A stretch of DNA of 64,000 nt from NCBI GenBank assembly GCA_946902985.2, contig OX336397.1, forward strand, positions 155,241,890 through 155,305,889, read 5' to 3'. Shown here piece by piece: positions 41,288 to 53,166 of the stretch. The notes beneath the pieces were generated by a model that saw only the letters and a list, made by a program, of their open reading frames with translations, had not been told where the DNA came from and ran no database searches. Source of the stretch: Meconema thalassinum (Eukaryota > Arthropoda > Insecta > Orthoptera > Tettigoniidae). Position 1 is the first letter of the stretch. Every line of letters starts with the position of its first letter. A program made the position numbers and the translations under genes.

Positions 41288-41940
41288 TCACTTTCCACTT
41301 TTTAAAACCCAGGCGGTACGAAATATGCAGGAGACTTTCAAAAAATTGAAAGTGGGCGTGCGGAACTGAAATTCCAAACTCAAGTTGTAAATTGTCGACG
41401 AGCTTTTGTGCCACTTATGTAGATTTTTCATTTCTGAAAATTTCGCACCATTCGTTTGCCCCTTGTTGGTGTAGTCGTGGTAGCTTCTTTTTAGCTTGGC
41501 TGATGAATCGTCTCCCTCGGCCCTTAAATTCATAACGGTCGCATAGGCAAGCTCTGATGAAGTGGCACTCTCCCTTAGGTCTTTAATTTTCCTTATTTTG
41601 CTTCTCTCCGTTAGCTCTTGAAATTCTTTTGGAGGACGACCTCGATCTACTGATTTTGCGGAGCCAGGAATACTCTGAATTGATATCACAATTTCTGTTT
41701 TCAACCAGTCTGAATATTTCTTCAAAAAAGCATGTTCTAAGAAGTTACACTTTCTCCATCGGTCAACATACGGCAAAAAGAAAAGGTTCTTATATTATTA
41801 TACACTGTTTTCTCTACACTGTCGTCAACATTTAATTGGAATTTGTTAAGGAGATATGTTACCACAAAATTTCCTTGACGCGTGCGAGACTGATTTTTGT
41901 TCTCTCGAATCTTGTTAATAAGATCACTTCGACTAAGAAC
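41288..41940 (-). pseudogene. Transib transposase, N-terminal region
   Basis: A 162-codon frame (41776-41288) includes YSDWLKTEIVISIQSIP, DRGRPPKEFQELTERSKIRK and SATSSELAYATVMNLRAEGD. The GRP-K-F-ELS-RSK-RK--DLR pattern with an ELA-AT/AAQM stretch is the N-terminal region of Transib-type transposases. A preceding stretch in another frame (about 41940-41830) encodes RSDLINKIRENKNQSRTRQG. The catalytic core between this part and the C-terminal region is deleted around 41210-41290. Confidence 0.75.
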
Positions 41941-42790
41941 GAAAATTCATTTTTCACTCTTCACAACACACACAACTACTACTAATCAACTACTTCTCGC
42001 GATTGAAGATTATTTTGGTTTCATGGCCTCGAGATATCCCTTGCGTAGCATAAACAAATGTCTCAACAGGCCCTTATCTCGCGCGAGTGTTTATCCTCAG
42101 AGCGCGCAGTGATGTTCTCTCCCTTCTCAATCACGCATCTGGCGATGAAACCTTTAAGGTTATATTCTCCAGTCTTCATTTTAAAACTTGCATAAGTTTC
42201 ATGGTATACATATGTATACATTTTTTTGTAGGTCAAGCAAAATGTATTTTTCCTGAAGAAAATAATGCACTATAAAAATAAGTATAACAGTCCTTATAAG
42301 TGATCTGAAATCGGTAATCATGCTATAGACAAATATATCAGATCACAAACTACATACAGATACAGTATTATAGATCCCTAGTTTCGTTTTGAAGTTAGAA
42401 TGATATTTCAAAGTTTACTTAACGGAGTGAGGAATTCAGAAACGAAGAGTTGTATCACCTTTGTAGTATTATATCTGAGAAACACAGAAGCAATTTCCAA
42501 AGAAAAAGTGAAATTAATGTACACTGATTAACATACTTCACTTGGGAGGTGGATTGGCCTTTCTAATGTAAAGTTGAAAAATCTATTTTTGTCCGCTTTT
42601 TTACGGATCCGGACCACTGTGCGACAGTTATGAGCTAACTGTGGGCGAGCCTATGACCCCAGTTACAGCCAGCAGCAAACTGTCTAGTCGTTTTGAGTTA
42701 AGACTTCAGAGAAGAGTGGTTGTGTTTCCCTGGAAGTGCACCTTGGCTTTTCTTCACTTCGCCTGTGAACCTATCGTTCCGAAAAATACA

Positions 42791-43428
42791 CAGTCAAGTT
42801 AAAGATTGGACGGAAGTGGGATTTGTGTTTCATGCACCTCGCCATTCTTAAATTACGTCTGACAAGAATTCGTTGCAGATGCATCTCCATGATAATATAA
42901 TTAATAGTCCAGTCAGTGATTTTAACCCATCGTGCCGAGACTTATAACGGATATAGGTCGTTGTTCATTGACATCGGAAAAAAAAAGCGCTTATCACTTA
43001 ATGCATTCATCACTGTTCCTGGGTTGCTATTAATAGTAATTGATAACATGTTCTTATTATCGCCTTTATACGAGCTCAAATATATTAATTCAATTTATTG
43101 GCTAAGGATATATTGATCATCAGCCCGGAGTACTTGTGTGTACGATCCCTGGAGACCGAGGGGGTTGAGAAGTCAGAGGTACTGGCATTTGACAGCCCAT
43201 TCACTTGCTCCATGTCGCTTGCTCGTATCAGCTAACGGCGAACCGTTAGAGCAGACAAACCTGTTTGTTACCTGTCCTGCCACATCTGAGATTGATGCAA
43301 CGCATCCTATTTTACAATCTACCAACAATATGTATTCGAGAAATAAGTTCTAGTTTGCATGATTTCCGCGGAATAGTGGATTGCAGTAATACGGGAATGG
43401 CTAACAGATTTCCACAATTCCCGCCCCC
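42791..43428. other. Unassigned sequence
   Basis: I see no repeat match or recognisable domain; open frames are short. Confidence 0.4.
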
Positions 43429-43440
43429 TGTCCTAGGACA

Positions 43441-43493
43441 TAATAACAATGTTATTTGTTTCACGTCCCTTTTAACTACTCTGGCTTTCAGGG
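43441..43493 (-). mobile_element. SINE-C, 53-bp 3' fragment with target duplication
   Basis: Only the last 53 bp of SINE-C (minus strand) are present. They are flanked by the perfect 12-bp duplication tgtcctaggaca (43429-43440 and 43494-43505), which is itself a palindrome. The element is extremely 5'-truncated at insertion. Confidence 0.85.
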
Positions 43494-43505
43494 TGTCCTA
43501 GGACA

Positions 43506-44215
43506 GCCTCTAGAGGACAGTTGAGTGGTGGGATTGGTGTCCTGCTCTCAGTCCTTGTAAAAGTTGTTTACTAAAGTAAATCAGATCGTGTCTGCCTCCC
43601 TGACAATCCAAGCAGACGCACTAGTAGTCACGTCAATAACAAATTCAAGTACCCGAGCTGATGACCGTGAAATCGCAAACCCTCTCCACATCCAGGATAC
43701 AATCTACATTTTCCAGTGAACATTTACTCAACGACTTGTTCATTTTTGAATGATGATTTTGTTGTTGTTGTAATTTTTGATTATTTGTATAGCCTAATCA
43801 GTTTTATTTGATTCTTTGTTTTTATTAATTTTCGGTCTTTTCAAATTTAGGTATCCACCTCTAAATTTTAAATTCTATTCCAAATTTGTAGTCTATAATT
43901 TAATCAGTGTTAAGAGGGGCAGATGACTTCGTAGTTCCGCCCCTTAAAACAACAATAACTAACATCCACGATGTTCCGCAAATTCCTCCAACAAGTCTGA
44001 TGGTGATGCACTGTTCGCTAAATACTGCTTATCTCAGACCACCCTGTGGATTTTCTGCACCCTCGCTACTGGTTAGGAGGGCCATCCGGCCGTAAAAATA
44101 CACACGAAACGCCTGGTATAGATGGAAATACCCCTGACATCGACAGTACCGTTTATCATTGCATAATTCACCATCATTCACTCTTATCCTTTCAAGACTA
44201 CTTTATTCTCGTTTC
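43506..44215. other. Unassigned sequence
   Basis: This AT-rich block has no visible repeat match or conserved coding frame. Confidence 0.4.
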
Positions 44216-44221
44216 CTTTCC

Positions 44222-44705
44222 CCTCGTGGTGTAGCGGCTAAAATTATTGACTGACAGGGTTTGATTCCCACCTCAGTCATCCAGAAAGTGATTTTCCGTG
44301 GTTTTTTCCCCACTTCTACTCCTAACTTAAGGCCTCCCCAATCCTATCCCCAATTTACAAATACACACAATAGTACAGCCGTCACAATAACACAGGTCAT
44401 CACACACATTCCATACAATAATTATGTTATTTTTACGTTACTTTTTAACTACTGTGGCTTTTAGAGACGATGGGGTGCCGGAATTTCGCCCCTAAGGGGA
44501 TCTTGAACGTGCCAGTAAATCTACTGACACAGCTCCCTCGCATTTGCGCACCCTCTGACTGCGCCTGGGTTCCATCCTGCAGCATTGGGCACAGCAGGCG
44601 AGAACGTTACCACTGAGCCACGCAGCCAGCCAAATTCCACACACATCCAAATACTCGGGGCTACATGACCACGATGTCGTAACCCCTAAAATAAGCAATA
44701 ACAAC
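44222..44705 (+). mobile_element. SINE-H, interrupted by SINE-C
   Basis: The head reads ctcgtggtgtagcggctaaa with B-box-like gtttgattccc. The body includes cagaaagtgattttccgtgg and acaatagtacagccgtcac. The last part (44633-44705) reads atactcggggctacatgacc and ends cccctaaaataagcaataac. A minus-strand SINE-C separates the two parts. Confidence 0.75.
44421..44632 (-). mobile_element. SINE-C nested in SINE-H
   Basis: On the minus strand it starts with gctgcgtggctcagtggtaa, has a decayed B-box, and ends near 44421 at aaaataacat. The flanks attccataca and attccacaca look like a 10-bp duplication with one mismatch. Confidence 0.8.
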
Positions 44706-45274
44706 TTTGATTTTTTAAATTCTTCTAATCTCTGGGATGGTCAAGGTATTTAACGATTATCGCTTCCCTTGGGGTCACTATCCCCGTGTACTTGGGTGTG
44801 TGTTCAACTTGCCTGATAACCTGTGAAGCACACAGTTCTGCCGCGGGCTATTTATAAATTCGTAGTACACTCGTATTGTGAGTAAGATGTCCATGCTGGG
44901 TCAGTGCGAACACCTTCCTAATGAATGGCTATATCTGAGTTTACATCACACTACCATTTCAAGGACAGCCGATAGTGGGGTGAGAGGTCGGATAACAGTA
45001 ACAATCTCCTTTAACAAACACTAGATTATCATCCCAAACAAACTGACCAACTTCCTCGTGATGCCTCTTGCTTTATAACTTGGTAGGGCAGAAGGTAGTG
45101 TTACCAAAACGGTTATTCTAAAATCACCAACAGGTAGTCTTTATAGAAAATACATATTTTTGCCACTAACTGGAGTTAAATGGTCCCAAAACCCTTCACT
45201 GAAACTACAGTATTTAGAAGACAAACGAGAATGCCGTTCTTTTAAAGAATACTAATCAGCAGAGTTAGACTCAC
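44706..45274 (-). other. Start of intron 1 of the MARVEL gene; otherwise unassigned
   Basis: This follows the GTGAGT donor of the exon at 45275-45442 (minus strand). I see no repeat match. The intron continues leftwards beyond this block, as no second exon was recognised. Confidence 0.55.
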
Positions 45275-45442
45275 CAGTTGCACGAGTTTGATAATCCCGG
45301 GGATGGTTTTGAAGTAGGAGACGTTGATCTTGAGCCATGCCAAGCTCCCTTGACCCTGGTAGCCAGGGTCTGATTTCACTGTGGGTTGCGAGGGAGGAGA
45401 CGCCTCGGAACTATTCACTGTCACCGTAGTTTCCGTCATCAT
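45275..45442 (-). CDS. First coding exon of a CMTM-type MARVEL-domain membrane protein
   Basis: The exon encodes 56 residues on the minus strand, starting MMTETTVTVNSSEASPPSQP. A polar, proline/serine-rich N-terminus is followed by SLAWLKINVSYFKTIPGIIK and LVQL. It stops at CAACTG|GTGAGT, a consensus donor, in phase 0. CKLF-like MARVEL transmembrane proteins have a short cytosolic N-terminus and then an (L/I)-x-(Y/F)-(F/L)-(K/R)-T-x-PG-x-(L/I)-K motif leading into the first of four membrane helices. That is where this exon ends. These proteins act in membrane traffic and receptor handling; the role here is inferred from family only. The next ATG (45439) is also possible as start. No repeat family matches this block, unlike its surroundings. 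Later exons were not found. Confidence 0.72.
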
Positions 45443-45530
45443 AGTCCGTCACAGACACACAAACACTCAACACCGCACTCCTTCGTGCACTGAACAGAGC
45501 GCACGGCGAGGCGTGTTGCCCACCTTCCCC
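45443..45530 (-). promoter_or_regulatory. Putative 5' leader and initiator of the MARVEL gene
   Basis: Upstream of the ATG (minus strand) the sequence is GC-richer than its surroundings. It holds an initiator-like ttcagtg with the A at 45491, about 49 nt before the start codon. No TATA box is apparent at the usual distance. The 46-bp minisatellite begins directly upstream at 45549. The initiator call rests on the motif alone. Confidence 0.35.
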
Positions 45531-45548
45531 CTCCACTGGTCCTTGCGG

Positions 45549-46975
45549 CCTGTCGTCATTGGACACCAGCTAGCGCCATCCCTCCACCTAGTGGCCTGTC
45601 GTCCTTGGACACCTGCTAGCTTCATCCCTCCACCCAGCAGCATGTCGTCATTGGACACCTGCTAGCGTCAACCCTCCACCTAGTGACCTGCCGTCCTTGG
45701 ACACCTGTTAGCTTCACCCCTCCACCTAGCAGCATGTCGTCATTGGACACCTGCTGACGTCATCCCTCCACCTAGTGACCTGTCGTCCTTGGACACCTGC
45801 TGACGTCATCCCTCCACCTAGTGACCTGCCGTCCTTGGACTCCTGCTAGCTTCATCCCTCCACCTAGCAGCATGTCGTCATTGGACACCTGCTGACGTCA
45901 TCCCTCCACCTAGTGACCTGTCGTCCTTGGACACCTGCTAGCTTCATCCCTCCACCTAGCAGCCTGTCGTCATTGGACACCTGCTAGCTTCATCCCTCCA
46001 CCTAGCAGCCTGTCGTCATTGGAAACCTGCTAGCGTCATCCCTCCACCTTCCGTCCTTGGACACCTTCTGACGTCATCTTACCACTGATCCAAGCGGCCA
46101 GTCGTCATTGGACACCTGCTAGCGTCATCCATCCACCTAGTGACCTGACGTCCTTGGACACCTGCTAGCTTCATCCCTCCACCTAGCAGCCTGTCGTCGT
46201 TGCACACCTGCAAGCATAATCCCTCCACCTAGTGACCTGCCGTCCTTGGACACCTGCTAGCTTCATCCCTCCACCTAGCAGCCTGTAGTCATTGGACACC
46301 TGCTGACGTTATCCCTCCACCTAGTAACCTGCCGTCCTTGGACACCTGCTAGCTTCATCCCTCCACCTAGCAGCCTGTCGTCGTTGGACACCTGCAAGCA
46401 TAATCCCTCCACCTAGTAACCTGCCGTCCTTGGTCACCTGCTAGCTTCATTCCTCCACCTAGCAGCATGTCGTCATTGGACACCTGCTGACGTCATCCCT
46501 CCACCTAGTGACCTGCCGTCCTTGGACACCTGCTAGCGTCATCCCTTCACCTAGTGACCTGCCGTCCTTGGGCACCTGCTAGCGTCATCCCTTCACCTAG
46601 TGACCTGCCGTCCTTGGACGCCTGCTAGCGTCATCCCTTCACCTAGTGACCTGCCGTCCTTGGACACCCGCAGACGTCATCCCCCCACCTAGTGACTGCC
46701 GTCCTTGGTCACCTGCTAGCGTCATCCCTTCACCTAGCAGCCTGTCGTCATTGGACACCTGCAAGCATAATCCCTCCACCTAGCAGCATGTCGTCATTGG
46801 ACACCTGCTAGCCTCATCCCTTCACCTAGCAGCATGTCGTCATTGGACACCTGCTAGCTTCATCCCTCCACCTAGCAGCAGGTCGTCATTGGACACCTGC
46901 AAGCATAACCCCTCCACCTAGTGACCTGCCGTCATTACACACCTGTTAGCGTCTTCCCTTCACTGCACTGGTCCT
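45549..46975. repeat. 46-bp minisatellite, about 31 copies, with TGACGTCA sites
   Basis: The unit is close to gtcgtcattggacacctgct plus agcttcatccctccacctag plus cagcat. Two variants often alternate: gtcgtcattgg with cagcat, and gccgtccttgg with gtgacct. This suggests a 92-bp dimer. In five units the variable part reads ctgacgtcat, giving perfect TGACGTCA octamers at 45755, 45801, 45893, 46069 and 46488. The array lies just upstream of the leader of the MARVEL exon. Confidence 0.92.
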
Positions 46976-46992
46976 AGTGGCCACTAACTATG

Positions 46993-47300
46993 CCCACACT
47001 TGTGTGAAGCAAAATTTCTAGGTTAGATTTCATTAATGCTCTATTAGTTCCAAAGTTCATCGCCTCGTGCTGACTGCGGTGGCATTTAGTAACCAAGTTC
47101 ACAGCTAGATGTCGTTGACGGTAGCATTTGGTAGCAAAAGTAGGAACTACTTGAAATTGATCGTCTGCAGTCCTTACCTAAATCACAGATAACACACACT
47201 AATACAGCCATCACAATTAACACCGGTTATCAGACAGATTCTACACACACCCAATGTACATGGGGTTTGGCAGCCCCTAACTGAAAAACCAACCAACCAA
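46993..47300 (+). mobile_element. SINE-A, 5'-truncated
   Basis: It starts within the body (cacttgtgtgaagc) and ends with aaccaaccaa. It adjoins the end of the 46-bp array. Confidence 0.8.
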
Positions 47301-47416
47301 GATGTAGGGGTGGATAACCAGGTTTGCGGCATCATATAACCTGTGTCACTGTGTATCTGCACTAGGGTGCGTGGGGTGAGGATTTTTGCATGGGTACCAT
47401 CCTCTGCTTCCGCCTG

Positions 47417-47418
<2 letters not shown>
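47301..47418. other. Unassigned short sequence
   Basis: It contains a SINE-H-like fragment (ggtaccatcctctgc) and nothing else recognisable. Confidence 0.35.
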
Positions 47419-47447
<29 letters not shown>

Positions 47448-47780
47448 GCGTATGGCTTAGTGCCCGGAGTGTCCGAGGACATGTTCGGCTCGCCAGTTTT
47501 GTAGCTGCTTCGAGGCGGACACCCAATGGGTATGCTACACGTACCGTCGCGTGTGTAGTGTTGTCTGGGGAGGAAAGTTTGAATTTAAGGACAAGGAGTT
47601 GGAAGGTAGCGGCTGTGGCCTATAGTTAGGGACCAACCCCGGCATTTGCCTGGAAGGAAGATGGGAAACCACAGAAGACCATCTTCAAGGTTGCCGGCGG
47701 GAGGATTCGAACCTTCTCGCCTCCCGGATGTGAGCGACTGCCAGCAGTCATGCCGCAACGACCACGGCTAACTCACCCGG
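47419..47780 (-). mobile_element. SINE-F with a long A tail
   Basis: The tail is a 28-base T run on the plus strand (47419-47446). The body matches 35446-35754 and is longer, including gttggtccctaactataggc. The head, accgggtgagttagccgtgg, is at 47780. The long pure tail suggests a fairly young copy. I found no clear flanking duplication. Confidence 0.85.
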
Positions 47781-47954
47781 TCCGGATGAGGTAAAAGTGC
47801 CACACAAGTGCTGGGTCCTCCACGGTGACAGCCAATACACTACGAGGTGTATTCCTACCCCCTTAATAATTCTATTTCTACTGGGTGTGAATGGTTTTAT
47901 GACCGAATGCCCATCTCATGAGAGCTTCAAATGAGAAGACAAACGATCATGGCC

Positions 47955-47985
<31 letters not shown>

Positions 47986-47995
47986 TTAATAATTC
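47781..47995. other. Unassigned sequence ending in (AAT)n
   Basis: An (AAT)n run at 47958-47984 precedes the LINE-B fragment. I see no other match. Confidence 0.4.
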
Positions 47996-48760
47996 GACAT
48001 ACAGGATTTAAACACGAAATATGGCAAGATCAATAGAGTCGCCCACTTTAAATACCTAGGTGAAGTGCTTGAACCGACGGGAAAAGAGAAAATCGCGCAG
48101 AACACTAGGTTAATGAAAATGAAGAGAGCCTTATACAAGACACAGAGTGTCTACAACAAAAAATGTCTGTCCACATTTACTAAACTTCGTCATTACAACA
48201 CGGTTATTAAACCTGAGGTGCTTTATGCTAGTGAGACGTTGACGTTACACACTAAGGGCGACTTGGAAAAAATCCTCACAGAGGAAAGAAAAATAATAAG
48301 GAAAATAATTGGACCAAAGCACACAGATGAAGGATACAGGCTTCACTCCAGAGACACCACAGAGAAATTGTCCAACCTCGCAGCAGACATCAGAAAGAGG
48401 CGACTAAAATTTTACGGCCACATCAGCAGACTCCCACAAACCAGACTCACCAACAAAATTCTTAGATACATACAGCGGCTCAAGATTACTACACCCTGGA
48501 TGATGCAAGTCAAAATTGATCTAGTAAAAGCACAGGTCGATCCAGAAGACGTCATAGACAAAAGCGTATTTAGACACAAAGTATACAAGTGGGAAGTGTT
48601 GTCAGAGAGAGCTGCACCTACAGCCCAAAGACCAAAGTGGACCGAAGAAAGGAAGAGGGCCTTTAGTGCACGAATGAAAGAGTACTGGAAAGACAGGAAG
48701 AACAAAAAGTCATGATTGCTTCGCGTGGCCTAATAGGCCTGTAACGTGTAAAATAAAATA
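47996..48760 (+). pseudogene. LINE-B, C-terminal region, open frame
   Basis: The frame is open from about 48001 through 48715. It encodes FKYLGEVLEPTGKEKIAQN, QSVYNKKCLSTFTKLRHYNT, KPEVLYASETLTLHTKGDL, ERKIIRKIIGPKHTDEGYRL, RLKFYGHISRLPQTRLTNKI and the basic C-terminus FSARMKEYWKDRK. This is the post-palm region of a non-LTR reverse transcriptase. It is the cleanest LINE-B copy here, with no stop in more than 230 codons. It is still 5'-truncated, so it lacks endonuclease and palm. The 3' untranslated part runs into an (AAT)n tail at 48771-48803. Confidence 0.85.
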
Positions 48761-48769
48761 ATAAATAAT

Positions 48770-48803
<34 letters not shown>

Positions 48804-49163
48804 TCGCATGAACTCGGCTGCCGGGTGCAAGCTTTGTTATTGGACACCCAGAGGGCAGCTTGCACGTCGAATTTTGTTGTTCCTTGAAGCACTATGAAAG
48901 TCAAGGAGGTTAGATGTCTAAGCTCCTTGACACTATAGCACTTTCTAGTTGAGAAAGGAGGAACTTTTTGTGTTGGCAGAAACTCCCGAGATTAATTTTG
49001 CCATTATGAACACGTTCTACTGAATTCAAATGGATTCTTTTACATGTCAACATCGTATGACGTGCGTGTCGTAATTTTTACCGCCTTTCAAAAATCATCT
49101 ACCACGGCCAGGAGTGAACCTGCAAGCTCGGGGTTAGTAATCCGACACGATAACCACTCACAA
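48760..49163 (-). mobile_element. SINE-B at the LINE-B tail
   Basis: The minus-strand head is at about 49160 and the body matches other copies. Its (ATT)n tail merges with the (AAT)n tail of LINE-B, so the border between them cannot be fixed. A microsatellite tail is a natural landing site for an element with the same tail. Confidence 0.85.
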
Positions 49164-49529
49164 GGTACCATCCGGGCATTTCCTTGGATATAAAAAAATC
49201 ATCTCGGCACGCCGGAAGGCGGAAGTAGATTTCACGGGGCAAACTAGGGGATAGGCGAAAATAGGCAAAGTATGGAGGTTTTCGTAGAAGGACCAGAACT
49301 CATTTTATACCTCTCATTGTGAGAACGTATTTTACAATTGGAGCTTAATAAACTTTGTTTTTCGTCTTCTTATGCATATTTTTAACATTTTATTGTCTCA
49401 TGGGGACGGTAACCTTTTCGTCATTTGGGGTCTATTTTTATACGGGTGGTCTAACTGTCCGTATGCAAGGTTTCGTCACTGATGTGTAACTATTTAACGG
49501 TCTGTTACTTTTTCACGCAAAATTTTATC
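49164..49529. other. Mostly unassigned; short SINE-H-like piece
   Basis: Positions 49166-49190 resemble SINE-H (ggtaccatccgggcatttcc). The rest has no visible match. Confidence 0.4.
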
Positions 49530-49540
49530 TCCCACAGAGA

Positions 49541-50039
49541 TGTTGGTTAGTTCCTCAGTTTAGGGGCTGCGACAACGCGGTCATATATCCCGTGTACTTT
49601 GGGTGTGTGTATAATCTGTCTGATAACCAGTGTTAATTGTGATGGCTGTATTAGTCTGTAATTCAGCTAAGGACTGCAGACGGTCAATTTCAAGTAGTAG
49701 TTCCGAATTTTGCTACCAAATGCTATCGTCAACGACACCTAGCTGTGAAATTGGCTACTAGATGCCACCGCAACCAGCAACTGACAACGAACGTTGGAAC
49801 TTAGAGTATTAATCAAACCTAACCTACACATTTTGCTTCACACAGTTGCCGTTAGTGGAAGGTTCTTTTACATTTCATAAATCTATGACATGGGCCCGTC
49901 GCTTTACTTCCCCTCCGAAGGAAGGCATACTGAGGGATTTTTAACGCTCTTAAAAAATCCGAAGACTTTGACCGGGTTTGAACTCGCGATCTTGGGCATA
50001 GAAGTTCAGCATGCTACCAACTACGCCACCGAAGTCACT
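49541..50039 (-). mobile_element. SINE-A, near full length
   Basis: It is flanked by tcccacagaga (49530-49540) and tcccacaggga (50040-50050), an 11-bp duplication with one mismatch. The head is at 50035 on the minus strand and the gttggtta tail at 49541. Confidence 0.9.
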
Positions 50040-50050
50040 TCCCACAGGGA

Positions 50051-50555
50051 CAGATGGGAAACTGAATGTGATCTCGTGCAGTGGCGTTGTCATGGCAACC
50101 TCTGATCGCTCTTAACATTTTCTTACAATTCCGAAATCATTTTGCTCATCCCTTGGCGTAACGGTGGGTCATATCAAAAATTCTTTCAGACAAAAGTTTT
50201 AGGTAATAATTAGAGGAGTATTGCCCCTTTCAAACGGTTTTGATATTGTGCACGCACCTTATCCACTGAGCTACTACGACACGCCTGTGTATGTGTTGAC
50301 GCACTAACTCACTATCTCAATAACTGGCTGTCTGGAGAAAATAGTCCTTCCTTCATTTAAGTTGCATATTCGTATACGTTCATACTGTTACTATATTTCA
50401 TTGTCAGGACTTGGTTAATGCCCGTCTTCAAATACTCGGAAGCCTTATGCATGGGTGCGTAAAGTTATTAAAAAAATCAAATTAGAATGAGTAGTGGCTC
50501 GGCCATGCGGCCATGTTTGAATGGCAAGTCACAGATTCGGGAGCGCACATATTTA
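50051..50555. other. Unassigned sequence
   Basis: I see no repeat match. Part may belong to the LINE-A whose endonuclease fragment follows. Confidence 0.4.
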
Positions 50556-50558
50556 ATT

Positions 50559-50662
50559 TCAGACGTAGAAGTGGTGATCATGGGAGATATGAATGCACAA
50601 GTCAGAAACGAGAGACAAGGAAAGGAAGAAGTCATTGGACCATATGGATATGGAAATATTTA
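50559..50662 (+). pseudogene. LINE-A endonuclease fragment
   Basis: The plus strand reads DVEVVIMGDMNAQVRNERQG and KEEVIGPYGYGN. GD-NA-VG followed by GP-G-G--N is the catalytic core of the apurinic-like endonuclease of non-LTR elements. About 35 codons survive, with no adjoining palm sequence. Confidence 0.75.
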
Positions 50663-51145
50663 ATCTTGAAAAATAAAATATTTCCGTTGACTTTTCAAGA
50701 AATGCAAGATTTTTCCTGTACTATTGAGACGATTTGGAAGATTTTGGTAGTTGCCAACAGCGTACGTATTTAAAATGGATTAGAAGTGGTCGCTGAATCT
50801 ACGATGAACATGTGCACTCTACTTTCTATAAACGGCGTTGCCTAGATCAACCATATTCTGTAAGATGGGCAATGTCCTTTAGCAATTTTTACCGGACTAT
50901 CATGATGCAGAGTAAGTCGTTGTCGCCTAGCGACAATCTTTAAGACGGTCAATCTGCCCATCAAGTCAGGTTCAGTATTGGTGCGGCTTTGATTATTAGT
51001 CGTTGTCGCCTAGCGACAATCTGTCCGCGAAGTCATTAGATTCAACTTTATTTGTTTAAACACACTTTTTAAACTTTTTTTTAAAGAAAAGCAAGATTTT
51101 TCCTGTACTATTGAGACCATTTGTAAGATTTTGGTACAAACCACA
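50663..51145. repeat. Direct repeats flanking a region with duplicated palindromic 25-mers
   Basis: A 45-bp block beginning gcaagatttttcctgtacta occurs at about 50706 and again at about 51091. Between them the 25-mer agtcgttgtcgcctagcgac plus aatct occurs twice exactly, at 50922-50946 and 50999-51023. Each contains the near-palindrome ttgtcgcctagcgacaa. I see no coding frame. Confidence 0.7.
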
Positions 51146-51609
51146 GCTTCTAACTCCGTGTGGTTTAGGAGCTTGAGTTTTGTGAAACATACACCTTACC
51201 AATGCTTCACCCTACAGGTTACAGGAAAACGTTTTCACCTGCATATAAGATCAAAAACAGCTGCTGCAATAAAAGCTATAAATGCTATCGGATATATTAC
51301 CCTAATATCACTTGAGACAGCAATGGAACTTTTTCGAACAAAGGTACTGCCCGTTTTGACATACGGATTTGAGTTAATATGGGAATTTCTTACCTACGGA
51401 CAGATGAAATAGAAAAAGTTAAATCTCGATTTCTCAAAAGAGTCCTTGGAGTAGCAAAGACAATCAAGTCTAGACTTGTATACGAGCTTGCTAGAGAAAC
51501 ATTTTTAATAGAAGACCTGCGAATGTCACTACTACTGCCAATTTCAGACAATTACAGAAAACTGCTGCAAGATCTACAGAATAACAAGTAGTTCCGTAAA
51601 GAACTATAC

Positions 51610-53166
<1,557 letters not shown>

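Larger units (their letters stand above)
40485..42621 (-). mobile_element. Transib DNA transposon (2.1 kb), internally deleted
   Basis: Both ends start CACAGTGGTCCGGAT, followed inwards by an A-rich spacer and gcggacaaaaata. A 5-bp duplication, cgaca, flanks it (40480-40484 and 42622-42626). CACAGTG is the heptamer of V(D)J recombination signals, and 5-bp duplications with such ends define Transib, the superfamily related to RAG1. The minus strand encodes Transib transposase pieces. Autonomous members are near 3 kb, so roughly 1 kb of the coding region is missing. Confidence 0.9.
40137..42790 (+). repeat. Repeat S copy 2, interrupted by a Transib element
   Basis: The left part (40137-40479) carries gatgtcacgggtaatctcga, then cagcatgaaaagttctaa and ttcttccaacaatc. 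The right part (42627-42790) carries tgagctaactgtgggcgagc and gacttcagagaagagtgg. Both are continuous in copy 1 at 60-440. The Transib occupies 40485-42621. Confidence 0.75.

Noticed and set aside
45549..46975. CRISPR-like array
   Set aside because: Units are contiguous head-to-tail with no unique spacers, and the context is eukaryotic. It is a minisatellite.
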